Assembly: GCF_902499125.1 (NCBI RefSeq)
Contig: NZ_CABVPX010000001.1
Location: forward strand, 124,001-188,000
DNA from: Burkholderia arboris
Lineage (GTDB): Bacteria > Pseudomonadota > Gammaproteobacteria > Burkholderiales > Burkholderiaceae
Direction: 5' to 3'
Length of the DNA stretch: 64,000 nt
The position numbers and the translations under genes were made by a program. Positions 24,225 to 33,190 of the stretch are shown here, piece after piece (the stretch's first letter is position 1; every line of letters starts with the position of its first letter). The notes beneath the pieces are model-generated. The model searched no databases, had not been told where the DNA came from, and worked only from the letters and a program-made list of their open reading frames with translations.

Positions 24225-25025
24225 TTACTCGGCGCCCGCCTCCCAGGCCGGCGGCCGCTTCGCGAAAAAGGCCGCGAAGCCTTCCTTCGCCTCCGGCATC
24301 GCCCGCATGCGGGAGATCGTCTGCGCGGTGAATGCCGCGCGCGCGTCCGACGGCGGATACTCGCCGATCGCATCGAAAAAGCGCTTGATCTCCATCAGCG
24401 CGTTCGGGCCGTTGCGGCCCAGCTCGGCGAGCGTCCGGTCGAGCGTTTCGTCGAGCGCATCGAGCGGCACGGCCTGGTGGATCAGGCCGATCGCGACGGC
24501 TTCGGCGGCGGCAAGCTGCGTCGCGGTCAGCGCGAGCCGGCGCGCCTGGCGCTGGCCGACCGCCTCGACCAGATACGGGCCGATCACGGCCGGCAGGATC
24601 CCGAAGCGGGCCTCGCTGACCGAAAAGCGCGCGTGGTCGCTTGCAATCACGATGTCGCAGGCCGCGCACAGGCCGACGCCGCCGCCGAACGCGTGGCCCT
24701 GCACGCGTGCGACCGTGGGTTTCGGGCACTGCCGGATCGCGTGCATCATCGCAGCAAACCGCTCGGCGTCGCGCAGGTTCGCGGCTGCGTCGTTCGCGCT
24801 CGCGCGCTGCATCCACTGCAGGTCGGCGCCCGCGCAAAATGCACGGCCGTCCGAACGCAGCACGATCGCGCGCACGTCGTCGCGCCGGCCGAGCGTCGTG
24901 AACGCATCGGTCAGCTCGGCGATCATCGTCTCGTCGAACGCGTTCAGCACGTCGCCGCGCTGCAGCGCGACGGTCGCGATGCCGCGCGCATCGACCGTGA
25001 CGGCCAGGGTCTTCAATCCATCCAT
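24225..25025 (-). CDS. Enoyl-CoA hydratase/isomerase family protein
   Basis: The 266-residue crotonase-fold enzyme shows LRSDGRAFCAGADLQWM (oxyanion-hole residues near 62-68) and HAFGGGVGLCAACDIVIASDHARFSVSEARFGILP (second oxyanion Gly and the two catalytic Glu region near 115-140). It resembles methylglutaconyl-CoA hydratases such as LiuC as well as PaaF/PaaG-like hydratases. It ends the minus-strand group after paaH and paaK, 38 bp from paaK, so a role in beta-oxidation-like steps of aromatic or branched acid breakdown is likely. The exact substrate is not certain. Confidence 0.82.
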   Translation of the reverse strand: MDGLKTLAVTVDARGIATVALQRGDVLNAFDETMIAELTDAFTTLGRRDDVRAIVLRSDGRAFCAGADLQWMQRASANDAAANLRDAERFAAMMHAIRQCPKPTVARVQGHAFGGGVGLCAACDIVIASDHARFSVSEARFGILPAVIGPYLVEAVGQRQARRLALTATQLAAAEAVAIGLIHQAVPLDALDETLDRTLAELGRNGPNALMEIKRFFDAIGEYPPSDARAAFTAQTISRMRAMPEAKEGFAAFFAKRPPAWEAGAE

Positions 25026-25063
25026 CGAACAGGTTTCCTCGGGTAGAACGGCAAACATCGGGC

Positions 25064-26386
25064 TCAGGCGGCCTGGCGGCGGTCGATCACGCGCCGCGCC
25101 TTGCCGGTCGCGGTCGCGGGAATCCCGCCGGCCGCCAGCACCGTCACGCCGGACGACACGCCGACCATCGTCTTGATCCGGTGCTGCAACTCGCGCGCAA
25201 GCGCCGCGCGATCGCCGTCGGTGACGGACGCCGCCATCTCGGAGCGCAGCTCGACCGCGAGGTCGAGACGGTCCATGTGACCGTCGCGCGACAGCGTGAT
25301 CTGGAACTGGCCCGACAGCTGCGGCAGCGCAACGACGATCTCTTCGATCTGGCTCGGGAACACGTTCACGCCGCGCACGATCAGCATGTCGTCGGAGCGG
25401 CCCGTGATCTTCGCGAGCCGGCGCATCGCGCGTGCGGTCGGCGGCAGCAGCGCGGTGAGATCGCGCGTGCGGTAGCGGATCACCGGCATCGCCTCCTTCG
25501 TCAGCGACGTGAACACGAGCTCGCCCTGGCTGCCGTCGGGCAGCACTTCGCCCGTGACGGGATCGATGATCTCCGGGTAGAAATGGTCTTCCCAGATCAC
25601 CGGGCCGTCCTTCGTCTCGACGCATTCGCACGCGACGCCCGGGCCCATCACTTCCGACAACCCGTAGATGTCGAGCGCATCGATGCCGACGCGCGTCTCC
25701 ACTTCCTCGCGCAGCGCCTGCGTCCACGGCTCGGCGCCGAAGATGCCGATCTTCAGCGACGACTCGGCCGGGTCCATCCCCTGCCGCACCATCTCGTCGA
25801 TCAGGTTCAGCATGTACGACGGCGTGACCAGGATGATCTTCGGCTCGAAATCGCGGATCAGCTGCACCTGCTTCTCGGTCTGCCCGCCCGACATCGGCAC
25901 GACCATGCAGCCGAGCCGCTCCGCACCGTAATGAATCCCGAGGCCGCCCGTGAACAGGCCATAGCCGAACGCGTTGTGCAGCGTGTCGCCCGGGCGGCCG
26001 CCGGCCGCGCGGATCGAGCGCGCGGTCACGTTCGCCCATGTATCGATGTCGCGCGCGGTGTAGCCGACCACGGTCGGCTTGCCGGTCGTGCCGCTCGACG
26101 CATGGACGCGCACGACCTGCTCGCGCGGCACCGCGAAGAGCCCGAACGGATAGTTGTCGCGCAGGTCGTTCTTCGTCGAGAACGGGAATTTCGCGAGATC
26201 GGCGAGCGATTTCAGGTCGTCCGGATGCACGCCGGCCGCGTCGAACGTGCGGCGATAGTGCGGGACGTTGTCGTACGCGTGGCGCAACGACCACTTGAGG
26301 CGCTCGAGCTGCAGCGCCTGCAGTTCGTCGCGGCTGGCGGTCTCGATGGGCTCGAGGGCGGCGGCGGGATGCGTCGGGTGAGTCAT
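25064..26386 (-). CDS. paaK: Phenylacetate-CoA ligase
   Basis: The 440-residue AMP-forming ligase activates phenylacetate to phenylacetyl-CoA with ATP, the first step of aerobic phenylacetate breakdown. The P-loop-like motif is HASSGTTGKPTVVGYT near residue 92. IYGLSEVMGPGVACEC near residue 236, YRTRDLT and KITGRSDDMLIVRGVNVFPSQIEE are typical of PaaK. Length agrees with the family. The ATG at 26386 has GGAGGAG seven bases upstream; the longer open frame is not supported. It lies between paaH and an enoyl-CoA hydratase gene on the same strand. The ring epoxidase genes paaABCDE are not in this window. Confidence 0.93.
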   Translation of the reverse strand: MTHPTHPAAALEPIETASRDELQALQLERLKWSLRHAYDNVPHYRRTFDAAGVHPDDLKSLADLAKFPFSTKNDLRDNYPFGLFAVPREQVVRVHASSGTTGKPTVVGYTARDIDTWANVTARSIRAAGGRPGDTLHNAFGYGLFTGGLGIHYGAERLGCMVVPMSGGQTEKQVQLIRDFEPKIILVTPSYMLNLIDEMVRQGMDPAESSLKIGIFGAEPWTQALREEVETRVGIDALDIYGLSEVMGPGVACECVETKDGPVIWEDHFYPEIIDPVTGEVLPDGSQGELVFTSLTKEAMPVIRYRTRDLTALLPPTARAMRRLAKITGRSDDMLIVRGVNVFPSQIEEIVVALPQLSGQFQITLSRDGHMDRLDLAVELRSEMAASVTDGDRAALARELQHRIKTMVGVSSGVTVLAAGGIPATATGKARRVIDRRQAA

Positions 26387-26436
26387 CGGGGTGCTCCTCC
26401 AATGGAGTGATGTCGTTTTCGTGTTCGGTGTGAGCG

Positions 26437-26483
26437 GGGCCTGTTCCCGCCAATGCAAGTCCGTGATGAGCGGGAACAGGCCC
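26437..26483. repeat. Long inverted repeat between paaH and paaK
   Basis: GGGCCTGTTCCCGC (26437-26450) and GCGGGAACAGGCCC (26470-26483) are perfect 14-bp arms around a 19-base loop. The structure begins seven bases beyond the paaH stop codon, and no T-run follows on either strand. It could attenuate or protect mRNA between paaH and paaK. Confidence 0.7.
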
Positions 26484-26489
26484 TGGCGG

Positions 26490-28046
26490 TTAGGACCGGA
26501 ACGTGCGGCCGGCCGCGTGCAGCGCGGCGAGGCGCGGCGACACGCGATAGCGGTCCTCGCCGTAGCTCGCCGCCAGGTTCGACAGCACGCGATGCACGCG
26601 GCCGATGCCAATCGCATCGGCCCACGCGAGCGGGCCGCACGGGTAGTTCACGCCCTTCTCCATCGCGAGATCGAGATCGGCGGGCGAGCACACGCCCTGG
26701 TTCACCGTGTCGGCCGCCTCGTTCGCGAGCATCGCGACGGTGCGCATCGCGACCATCCCCGGCACGTCGGCGACGCCGACGACGCGGAAGCCCGCTTGCT
26801 GGAACAGGCCGACCGCGTCCGCATATGCCGCGTCGCTGCACTGGAGCGCGCGCGTCAGCGCGACGAGCCCGGCCTGCGCGTAATCGCGCGCAAGATCGAC
26901 GAGCACGAGATCGGCCACGCCCGTTTGCGCGGCACGGGCGGTGGCCGTCCGGCCGTCCGTCAACGCGATCGACGCGCGGCCGGCCGTGGCGAGCAGGTCG
27001 TCCGGCTGCGCGCCGGCCTGCCGGGCGCCGACGATACGTTCGGCGAAGCGTGCATGCAACGCGGCAGCCGGACCGTCCTGCGCAAACAGCACGACGTCGG
27101 CCGGCGCGTCGCGCGGCGGTTCGAGATCGGGTGCGGGCGGCGGCGCGCCGTCTGCATACGCATAGAAGCCGCGCCCCGACTTGCGCCCGAGGAAGCCCGC
27201 ATTCACGAGTTCCTGCTGGATCAGCGACGGCGTGTAGCGCGGATCGTTGAAATACGCGCGGAACACCGATTCGGTGACGGCGAAGTTCACGTCGTGGCCG
27301 ATCAGGTCCATCAGCTCGAACGGCCCCATGCGGAAGCCGCCGGCTTCGCGCATCACCGCGTCGATCGAGGCCGGCGTGCCGCCCTGCTCGTTCAGCACAC
27401 GCAGCGCCTCCGCGTAGTACGGCCGTGCGACGCGGTTCACGATGAAACCCGGCGTCGATTTCGCCATCACGGGCCGCTTGCCCCACGCGGCGGCAGTCGC
27501 ATGGAGCGCCTGCGCGACACCGGGCGCGGTCGCGAGCCCGCTGACCACCTCGACGAGCGCCATCAGCGGCGCCGGATTGAAGAAATGCAGGCCGGCGACG
27601 CGTTGCGGCACGCGCAGCCCGGCCGCGATCGACGTGATCGAGATCGACGACGTGTTGGTCGCCAGCACGCACGCGTCGTCGACATGGCGTTCGAGCGTCG
27701 CGAAGATCTCGCGCTTCACGTCGAGCCGCTCGGCCGCCGCCTCGACGATCAGCGCGGCGCCCGCGAAATCGGCCAGCGCGCGCACTGCACGGATCCGGTT
27801 GCCGGCCGCGTCGGCCTGCGCCGGTTCGAGCCGGCCTTTCTCCGCGAGTCGCGCGAACTGCGCGCGAATGCCGGCGAGCGCCTTGTCGCACGCCGCTTCG
27901 TTCAGGTCGTACAGCAGCACCGTGTGGCCGGCCGCGGCTGCGACCTGCGCAATGCCTGCGCCCATCGCGCCGGCGCCGATCACGCCGACGACGGACGACG
28001 GCGCCAGCGCGCCCGAGTTCACCGATTGTGCAGAGGAAACAGCCAT
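26490..28046 (-). CDS. paaH: 3-hydroxyacyl-CoA dehydrogenase, PaaH type
   Basis: The 518-residue protein oxidises 3-hydroxyacyl-CoA (3-hydroxyadipyl-CoA in the phenylacetate route) with NAD. The N-terminal Rossmann motif VVGVIGAGAMGAGIAQVAA and HFFNPAPLMALVEVVSG (catalytic His region near 155) are clear. GHDVNFAVTESVF and PSLIQQELVNAGFLGRKSGRGFY complete the first dehydrogenase domain. A second C-terminal 3HCDH domain follows from about residue 410, giving the usual PaaH length. It is the first gene of the group behind the operator at 28089-28102. Confidence 0.9.
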   Translation of the reverse strand: MAVSSAQSVNSGALAPSSVVGVIGAGAMGAGIAQVAAAAGHTVLLYDLNEAACDKALAGIRAQFARLAEKGRLEPAQADAAGNRIRAVRALADFAGAALIVEAAAERLDVKREIFATLERHVDDACVLATNTSSISITSIAAGLRVPQRVAGLHFFNPAPLMALVEVVSGLATAPGVAQALHATAAAWGKRPVMAKSTPGFIVNRVARPYYAEALRVLNEQGGTPASIDAVMREAGGFRMGPFELMDLIGHDVNFAVTESVFRAYFNDPRYTPSLIQQELVNAGFLGRKSGRGFYAYADGAPPPAPDLEPPRDAPADVVLFAQDGPAAALHARFAERIVGARQAGAQPDDLLATAGRASIALTDGRTATARAAQTGVADLVLVDLARDYAQAGLVALTRALQCSDAAYADAVGLFQQAGFRVVGVADVPGMVAMRTVAMLANEAADTVNQGVCSPADLDLAMEKGVNYPCGPLAWADAIGIGRVHRVLSNLAASYGEDRYRVSPRLAALHAAGRTFRS

Positions 28047-28081
28047 CGCTTGCGATCCGTCATGAAGTGGAAGTGCGGCCT

Positions 28082-28102
28082 ATTATAAACCGACCGGTCG
28101 GT
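28082..28102 (-). promoter_or_regulatory. paaH promoter -10 with PaaR-type operator
   Basis: The 14-bp perfect palindrome ACCGACCGGTCGGT (28089-28102) adjoins the -10 hexamer TATAAT (28087-28082, minus strand), where a bound TetR-family repressor would block RNA polymerase. An inverted repeat of this kind is reported at phenylacetate promoters in B. cenocepacia, controlled by PaaR with phenylacetyl-CoA as inducer (from memory). The -35 is poor (ATAAAT at 17 bp). Confidence 0.75.
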
Positions 28103-28597
28103 AGATTTATGTCAGGGCGAGCCCGAATTTGTCGTGCAAGAGCGCGTTACGGAAACTGCAAAGGTAAAAAAATTGGAAGATCAGGGCACTTTTTGTAAAC
28201 CGAAAGGTCAACGTAAGCGTTCGAATATGAGATAGTGACCCCCGAACGCCTGATAAAATTCGACAAACCGCCGGATTTCAGGGGGAAACCGCGTGTCACG
28301 CCGCCACCGCCGTCCACCGCCCGCCGCCCTCTCCGGGGCGGAACCGAGCCTCCGGCCCGCGCGTCGTCGCGTGTGCTTGCCTCGCCGTCTGCGGGCAGCT
28401 GCATCGAACCGTTTCATCCAGCGACGGGCTTCAGCCCGCCCGCGCCCCTCGCCGCCTCACGGCAGCGAACCCAGGGCAGCACCGTTGCGTGCTGCCACCC
28501 TTCGGTTTCATCGTCCTCGTTCGGCGGATAGTACGGCCGGGCTTCGTCAACCCGTGACGGCGCGTCGCGCGCCGCCACTCGCATAAGGAAACCCTCC
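28103..28597. other. Long intergenic region with an AT-rich patch, upstream of chaA
   Basis: These 495 bases contain no supported gene. From about 28140 to 28270 the base composition drops far below the surroundings (runs such as AAAAAAATT and TTTTTGTAAA), which may reflect a promoter region or acquired DNA. The rest is GC-rich, with a small GGCGCG-TCG-CGCGCC hairpin near 28560. I looked for a yybP-ykoY type riboswitch before the antiporter gene and did not see one. Confidence 0.5.
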
Positions 28598-29686
28598 ATG
28601 CCGCTCTCGTCCAACCAGCTCCCGCGCTGGACCCTCTGGGCCCCGCTTGCCGCCTGGCTGGTACTCGCGCTGTCGCGCGTCGTGCCGGCCGAAGGTCTCG
28701 TCATCGCGGTGTTCGCTGTCGCGCTCGCCGGCGCCGTGTTCGCCGCCGTCCACCATGCGGAAGTCGTCGCGCACCGCGTCGGCGAACCGTTCGGCACGCT
28801 CGTGCTCGCGGTCGCCGTGACCGTCATCGAGGTCGCGCTGATCGTGTCGGTGATGCTCGGCGCGGGCCCCGAGAAATCGGGCCTCGCACGCGACACCGTG
28901 TTCGCCGCCGTGATGATCATCTGCAACGGCATCGTCGGCATCTGCCTGCTGGTCGGCGCGTGGAAACACGGCGAACAGGACTTCCAGGGACGCGGCGCGA
29001 GCAAGGCGCTCGCGGTACTCGCGTCGCTGTCGGTGCTGTCGCTCGTGATGCCGAACTACCTGAGCGCCGCGCCGGGCCCGTTCTTTTCGAAATCTCAGCT
29101 CGCGTTTGCCGGCGTTTCGTCGCTCGTGCTGTACGGCGCATTCGTGTTCGTCCAGACCGTGCGCCACCGCGACTACTTCCTCGCCGCGCACGACAGCGCG
29201 AACGAGTCGGTGCACGCCGCGGCGCCGAGTACGCGTACCGCCATCATCAGCATGATCCTGCTGTTCGTGAGCCTCGTCGCGGTCGTGCTGCTCGCGAAGC
29301 TGCTGTCGCCGGCGGTCGAGCACGCCGTGCTGAAGCTTGGCGCGCCCGAAGCCGCGGTCGGCATCGTGATCGCCGCGCTCGTGCTGCTGCCGGAAGGGCT
29401 CGCGGCCGTCACCGCCGCGCGTGCGAACCGGCTGCAGACCAGCATGAACCTCGCGCTCGGTTCGGCGCTCGCGAGCATCGGGCTCACGATCCCGACCGTC
29501 GCGGCCGTGTTCATCTGGGTCGGCCAGCCGCTCACGCTCGGCATCGGGCCGATGGAAACCGTGCTGCTGGCGCTGACCTTGCTGGTCAGCACGCTGACGC
29601 TCAGCCAGGGGCGCACGACGGTGCTGCACGGCGTCGTGCACTTGTCGCTGTTCGCCGCGTACCTGTTCCTGTCGATCACGCACTGA
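28598..29686 (+). CDS. chaA: Calcium/sodium:proton antiporter ChaA
   Basis: The 362-residue inner-membrane protein has about eleven hydrophobic segments in two inverted halves. Each half bears an acidic ion-binding motif: GEPFGTLVLAVAVTVIEVALI near residue 62 and LLPEGLAAVTAARANRLQTSMNLALGSALASIG near residue 266. These match the alpha repeats of the CaCA superfamily and ChaA specifically. It expels sodium, potassium or calcium in exchange for protons, aiding salt and alkaline pH tolerance. AAGGAA lies eight bases before the ATG, and a strong terminator follows the gene. Confidence 0.9.
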   Translation: MPLSSNQLPRWTLWAPLAAWLVLALSRVVPAEGLVIAVFAVALAGAVFAAVHHAEVVAHRVGEPFGTLVLAVAVTVIEVALIVSVMLGAGPEKSGLARDTVFAAVMIICNGIVGICLLVGAWKHGEQDFQGRGASKALAVLASLSVLSLVMPNYLSAAPGPFFSKSQLAFAGVSSLVLYGAFVFVQTVRHRDYFLAAHDSANESVHAAAPSTRTAIISMILLFVSLVAVVLLAKLLSPAVEHAVLKLGAPEAAVGIVIAALVLLPEGLAAVTAARANRLQTSMNLALGSALASIGLTIPTVAAVFIWVGQPLTLGIGPMETVLLALTLLVSTLTLSQGRTTVLHGVVHLSLFAAYLFLSITH

Positions 29687-29698
29687 CGCCCGAAAACG

Positions 29699-29737
29699 CG
29701 CGGCCCGGCGGATCACGCCGCCGGGCCGCGTTTTTTT
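29699..29737 (+). terminator. Intrinsic terminator after chaA
   Basis: CGCGGCCCGGCGG (29699-29711) pairs perfectly with CCGCCGGGCCGCG (29718-29730) over 13 bp with a six-base loop, and seven T follow. It lies 12 bp after the chaA stop codon. Confidence 0.92.
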
Positions 29738-29775
29738 ACGCCCCTTCACCCACGTTCGTTCACGTCACGCCATCG

Positions 29776-30909
29776 TTACCGGACCGGAATCACCAGATGC
29801 TGGCCCGCCAGGATCAGGTTCGGGTTCGCGAGGTTGTTGCGGCGCTGGATCTCGCGATAGCGCTGGCCGCTGCCGAGCTTGCTCGCCGCGATCAGGTTCA
29901 GCGTGTCGCCCGCCTTCACCACATACGTGTGCTCGCCCGATGCGGCCGCGGTCGTCACCGCCTGGTCGCTGACGAAGTACTTGCGCAGCAGCTCGAGATA
30001 CTGCGGCGACTGCTTGAGCTTCGCGATCGCGGCGTTCAGGTAGATCAGCAGGTCCTGGTCGTCGGCGCGCACGCCGATCTTGTACGCGATGTTCGAGCCG
30101 TCGAGCTTGGTCACCGCGAATTTCAGGTCGGTGCCCTTGATCGAGCTGACCGCGAACGGGTAGTCGTAGATGAACGCGTCGACCGTATGGCCGTCGAGGC
30201 TCTTCGCGATGAACGCCGGATCGGAATCGTCGACTTCGACGAAATGCACGTTCGGGTACTGGCGCGTGACGAACGCGCGCACATCGGGGTCGCCCTTCAG
30301 GATGCCGACCGTCTTGCCGGCAAGATCGTCGGTCGAGCGGATCGCCGAGCCTTGCCGCACGATCAGCGAATAGCCGAAATCGTCGACGTACGGCACCGAA
30401 TAGACGACGCCGGCCGGCGCGTTGTCCGGGAACGTCAGCCCGTCCATCGCGACGTCGACCACGTGGTTCCCCTTCGCATCGGTATCGAGCAGTTGCTTCG
30501 GCACGCCCGGGTACGTGTCGACCTCGTGGCGCGTATCGACGACGACCGGCTTGCCGCCGTGCGAGAACGACGGATCGGCGAACAGGAGCCGCGCGAACTC
30601 GACGTTGAAGCCGTGCGGTGCGCCCTTGTCCTCGCCGAAGAACGGCTCGCTCGGGTTCTGCACCGAGATCCGGACGATGCCGTTTTCGGCAATCGATTTC
30701 AGCGTGCTGGCCTGCGGCGTGAAGCCGGCCGGCAGCACATTGGCCGACGGCGGCGTCTGCGCGGGCTGGCCGGTGTCGCCACTTTGCGCGGCCGTCGTGG
30801 ACGGCGCCGCATCATGCGCGGGAATCAGCGTCGACAGGCCGCCCTGATGCACGATCCATACGCCGACGAGCACGACCAGAAACGCAACTGCGCCAAGAAG
30901 TTTTTTCAT
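29776..30909 (-). CDS. Family 3 solute-binding protein fused to a C-terminal LysM domain
   Basis: The 377-residue protein begins with an uncleaved-looking membrane segment (LLGAVAFLVVLVGVWIV) and a Pro/Ala/Thr linker. A type 3 amino-acid-binding-like domain follows (residues about 70-325): GIVRISVQNPSEPFFGED, GHTVDAFIYDYPFAV and LNAAIAKLKQSPQYLELLRKYF. A single LysM module closes the protein (YVVKAGDTLNLIAASKLG to LILAGQHLVIPV). LysM binds peptidoglycan, so the sensor or receptor domain would be held between membrane and wall. No ABC permease is nearby, so a sensing role is as likely as transport. It sits directly after the coiled-coil gene on the same strand (20-bp gap). Confidence 0.82.
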   Translation of the reverse strand: MKKLLGAVAFLVVLVGVWIVHQGGLSTLIPAHDAAPSTTAAQSGDTGQPAQTPPSANVLPAGFTPQASTLKSIAENGIVRISVQNPSEPFFGEDKGAPHGFNVEFARLLFADPSFSHGGKPVVVDTRHEVDTYPGVPKQLLDTDAKGNHVVDVAMDGLTFPDNAPAGVVYSVPYVDDFGYSLIVRQGSAIRSTDDLAGKTVGILKGDPDVRAFVTRQYPNVHFVEVDDSDPAFIAKSLDGHTVDAFIYDYPFAVSSIKGTDLKFAVTKLDGSNIAYKIGVRADDQDLLIYLNAAIAKLKQSPQYLELLRKYFVSDQAVTTAAASGEHTYVVKAGDTLNLIAASKLGSGQRYREIQRRNNLANPNLILAGQHLVIPVR

Positions 30910-30929
30910 GGTTGAGGGCCTGCGGGAAG

Positions 30930-31700
30930 TTATTGTTGTTTCGACGGCAACTGCGCGGGGTTCGCCGCGTCGAGGCCGGGGGCGTGGCCGCCGTTCATCA
31001 CCGCCTGCTGCTGCGCCTGCTTGACCTCGGGGTTATCCATCAGCGACGTCTCCATCTCGGAGAACGCCTTGTTGACCGAGCGCATGACCGAATCGACGGC
31101 CACGTCGGTCTTGATCTGCTCGAACGTATCGGACGCCTGCCGGCCCGCGAGCTTGTTCATCTGCTGCGCCGCCTGCGACATGTCCCACATCGCCTTCGCG
31201 CGGTCGATCGCCGACGCGAAGTTCTTCAGTTCGGCCTGCACCTGCTTGTAGCGGCCTTCGCGGAACGCGAGCAGCTGCTTCATCGTGTCGAGCTGCGACC
31301 GGAAGCGCGGCGCGTCGTCCGGGTACTGCTTCTCGAACAGCTCCGTCTTGTTCTCGAAGTTCTTCACCTCGGTGCGAAACGCGGTGATGCTGTCCGCGAA
31401 CTTCTGCGCGGCCTGGCGCTTTTCCGCGAGCTGGTTGATCAGCGTCTCGATCGGATTCGCCTGCGCCTCCTCGACGATCATCTTCACCTTCTGGTTCGCG
31501 AACTTCATCGCGACGACCGGCGCGAAATAGATCGCGCCGAGACCGATCACGCCCGCCGTGACCAGCGCAATCACGCCCTTCAGGATGAACAGCGCGGCCG
31601 GCGCCGCGATCGCGACGCCGGCAATGATGATCGCCCACTTGACCAGCTTGACCTTGCCACTCCCCGAACTGCCGTTTGCTTCATTCGAAAGCTGCGACAT
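30930..31700 (-). CDS. Coiled-coil inner-membrane protein, unknown
   Basis: The 256-residue protein has two adjacent hydrophobic stretches (about residues 20-65: WAIIIAGVAIAAPAALFIL and ALVTAGVIGLGAIYFAPVVA). A long, charged, heptad-rich helical region to residue 210 follows, and a Gln/Pro-rich tail. The helical part is rich in Lys, Glu and Gln and recalls PspA-like proteins, but the resemblance is only in style. AAGGAG precedes the ATG at 31700. It is the upstream gene of a two-gene unit with the LysM-linked binding protein, so the two may form an envelope complex. Confidence 0.65.
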   Translation of the reverse strand: MSQLSNEANGSSGSGKVKLVKWAIIIAGVAIAAPAALFILKGVIALVTAGVIGLGAIYFAPVVAMKFANQKVKMIVEEAQANPIETLINQLAEKRQAAQKFADSITAFRTEVKNFENKTELFEKQYPDDAPRFRSQLDTMKQLLAFREGRYKQVQAELKNFASAIDRAKAMWDMSQAAQQMNKLAGRQASDTFEQIKTDVAVDSVMRSVNKAFSEMETSLMDNPEVKQAQQQAVMNGGHAPGLDAANPAQLPSKQQ

Positions 31701-32335
31701 GAGTTTTTCTCCTTGAACCTCGAACCGAACTGCGTACGTGTGCTTTTTCAAGCTCAATCGAAATGCTTCGGACTCCGGTGCCGCCTGGCAGTCAGGAAAG
31801 CCGGCGGCGCAATACAAGGACGGGCGCGTGCGGACGTCACGAGACGCCGGTGTAGGCGCCGGTCGGGATGCGGTGATCGGGGGCAGCGTGCGGCGGGGCG
31901 ATGCGGCAGGCCGGATCGGCGCCGTTCATCGGCGCGGCCAGCGCGCGGACGGGAAAGTGTACCGAGGCACGGTACGAAACGGGATGACGGATACGTGACG
32001 CGACGGGCGTCGGGTGAAGCGTTGTTCCGGCGTGCGGACCGATACCGCGCCGGTATTCCGGTACGAGGGCGTAAAGGCTCATCGTTGTTCTTTTGCGTGT
32101 CGCGGGTGCAGGAACCGCGCGGCCGGCGCGTCCCGCTCCAAATGCACGGACGTATCCTGCGCCGACCGGCATGCAGCGTCAAGCGGTCGCCGCAGTGCGT
32201 TGCCTTTCGCAATTGAAAACGTGCGCGCGACGTCAGCTTTCAGAATCGCAAGGATTCCGGCGGTACCGGGACGCGCCCTACTCGATGAGGATTGCTTGTC
32301 GTCACGATGCGACCGGCTTCCGGATCGAAAGCTTG
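31701..32335. other. Large region without a supported gene
   Basis: These 635 bases separate the coiled-coil gene start from the stop of the amidohydrolase gene. An open frame of 80-111 codons on the minus strand (to about 32172) has no recognisable motif and Pro/Arg-rich shadow-like composition, so it is not called. A small dyad, ATACCG-CGC-CGGTAT, lies near 32041. The segment next to 31701-31760 carries the ribosome site and probably the promoter of the coiled-coil gene. Confidence 0.5.
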
Positions 32336-33190
32336 TTACGTAGCGGCATCGAAGCCGGTGTCTGCGTGAAATCCGTAAAGCGCAGCCGCGTTGTCGACCA
32401 GGATCGCCCGGGCAAGCGCATCGTCGGCCGTGCAATCGTGCAACCAGCCGAGCAGGCCGGCATCGTCGGGCAGCGGCGACGCGTTCGGGTGCGGCCAGTT
32501 GCTGCCCCACACGCAGCGTGCCGAATGGCCGCGCGCCAGCACGGCGGCAAGGCACGCGACATCGTCGTAGCCCGGCGCGCCGGATTGCGACGTCTCGTAT
32601 GGCGCGGACAGCTTCACCCACACGTGGCCACGATCGAGCAGGCGTCGCAGGGCGAGAAAAGCCGGCGCATCCGGTGCGACGGGCGTCAGGAACTTGCCCG
32701 TGTGATCGATCACGACGCGTGCCGGCAGCCGCGCCAGCGTCCGCTCGATCCCGGGCAGCGTGCGGCCATCGATCTGCAGGTCGACATGCCAGCCGAGCGG
32801 TGCGATCCGCGCCGCCATCCGCTCCAGATCGTCCCAGCGCGCGATGCCGCCCGGCAGCATCATGAACCGCACGCCGCGCATGCCCGCGGCATGCAGACGT
32901 TCCAGCTCGGCATCGGGTATGTCGACCGGCAACGTCGCGACGCCGCGCGCCTGCGGGCCGAACGCCGCCAGCGCGTCGAGCGTGCATCGGTTGTCGGCGC
33001 CATAGCCGGTCGGCTGCACGATCACCACGCGTGCGAAACCGAGCGCTCGCTGCACGCGGCGATACGCGTCCACCGGCGCATGCGGCGGCCGGAACGTCGC
33101 CGTCGGTGCGAGCGGATACGCATCGTCGTAGATGTGGATATGGCAATCGCACGCATCCGGGAACGGCATGCCGCCGGCGCGGCGCGTCAT
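32336..33190 (-). CDS. Amidohydrolase-superfamily lactonase (LigI/COG3618-like)
   Basis: The 284-residue TIM-barrel protein has the HxH metal motif at the N-terminus (DACDCHIHIYDDAYPLAP), MRGVRFMMLPGG in the middle, and the closing GSNWPHPN motif, all features of the group with 2-pyrone-4,6-dicarboxylate lactonase LigI and D-galactarolactone isomerase. Members hydrolyse or isomerise lactones of sugar acids or aromatic breakdown products. It overlaps the hydroxyacid dehydrogenase gene by ATGA and is the last gene of the TRAP-LacI operon, suggesting catabolism of the transported acid. Confidence 0.8.
   Translation of the reverse strand: MTRRAGGMPFPDACDCHIHIYDDAYPLAPTATFRPPHAPVDAYRRVQRALGFARVVIVQPTGYGADNRCTLDALAAFGPQARGVATLPVDIPDAELERLHAAGMRGVRFMMLPGGIARWDDLERMAARIAPLGWHVDLQIDGRTLPGIERTLARLPARVVIDHTGKFLTPVAPDAPAFLALRRLLDRGHVWVKLSAPYETSQSGAPGYDDVACLAAVLARGHSARCVWGSNWPHPNASPLPDDAGLLGWLHDCTADDALARAILVDNAAALYGFHADTGFDAAT

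Noticed and set aside
28290..28597. Possible manganese (yybP-ykoY) riboswitch upstream of chaA
   Set aside because: The conserved sequence blocks of that riboswitch could not be found; only generic GC hairpins are present.
31837..32172. Minus-strand frame of 80-111 codons in the gap before the coiled-coil gene
   Set aside because: No motif, weak ribosome site and Pro/Arg-rich shadow-like composition; not enough to call a gene.
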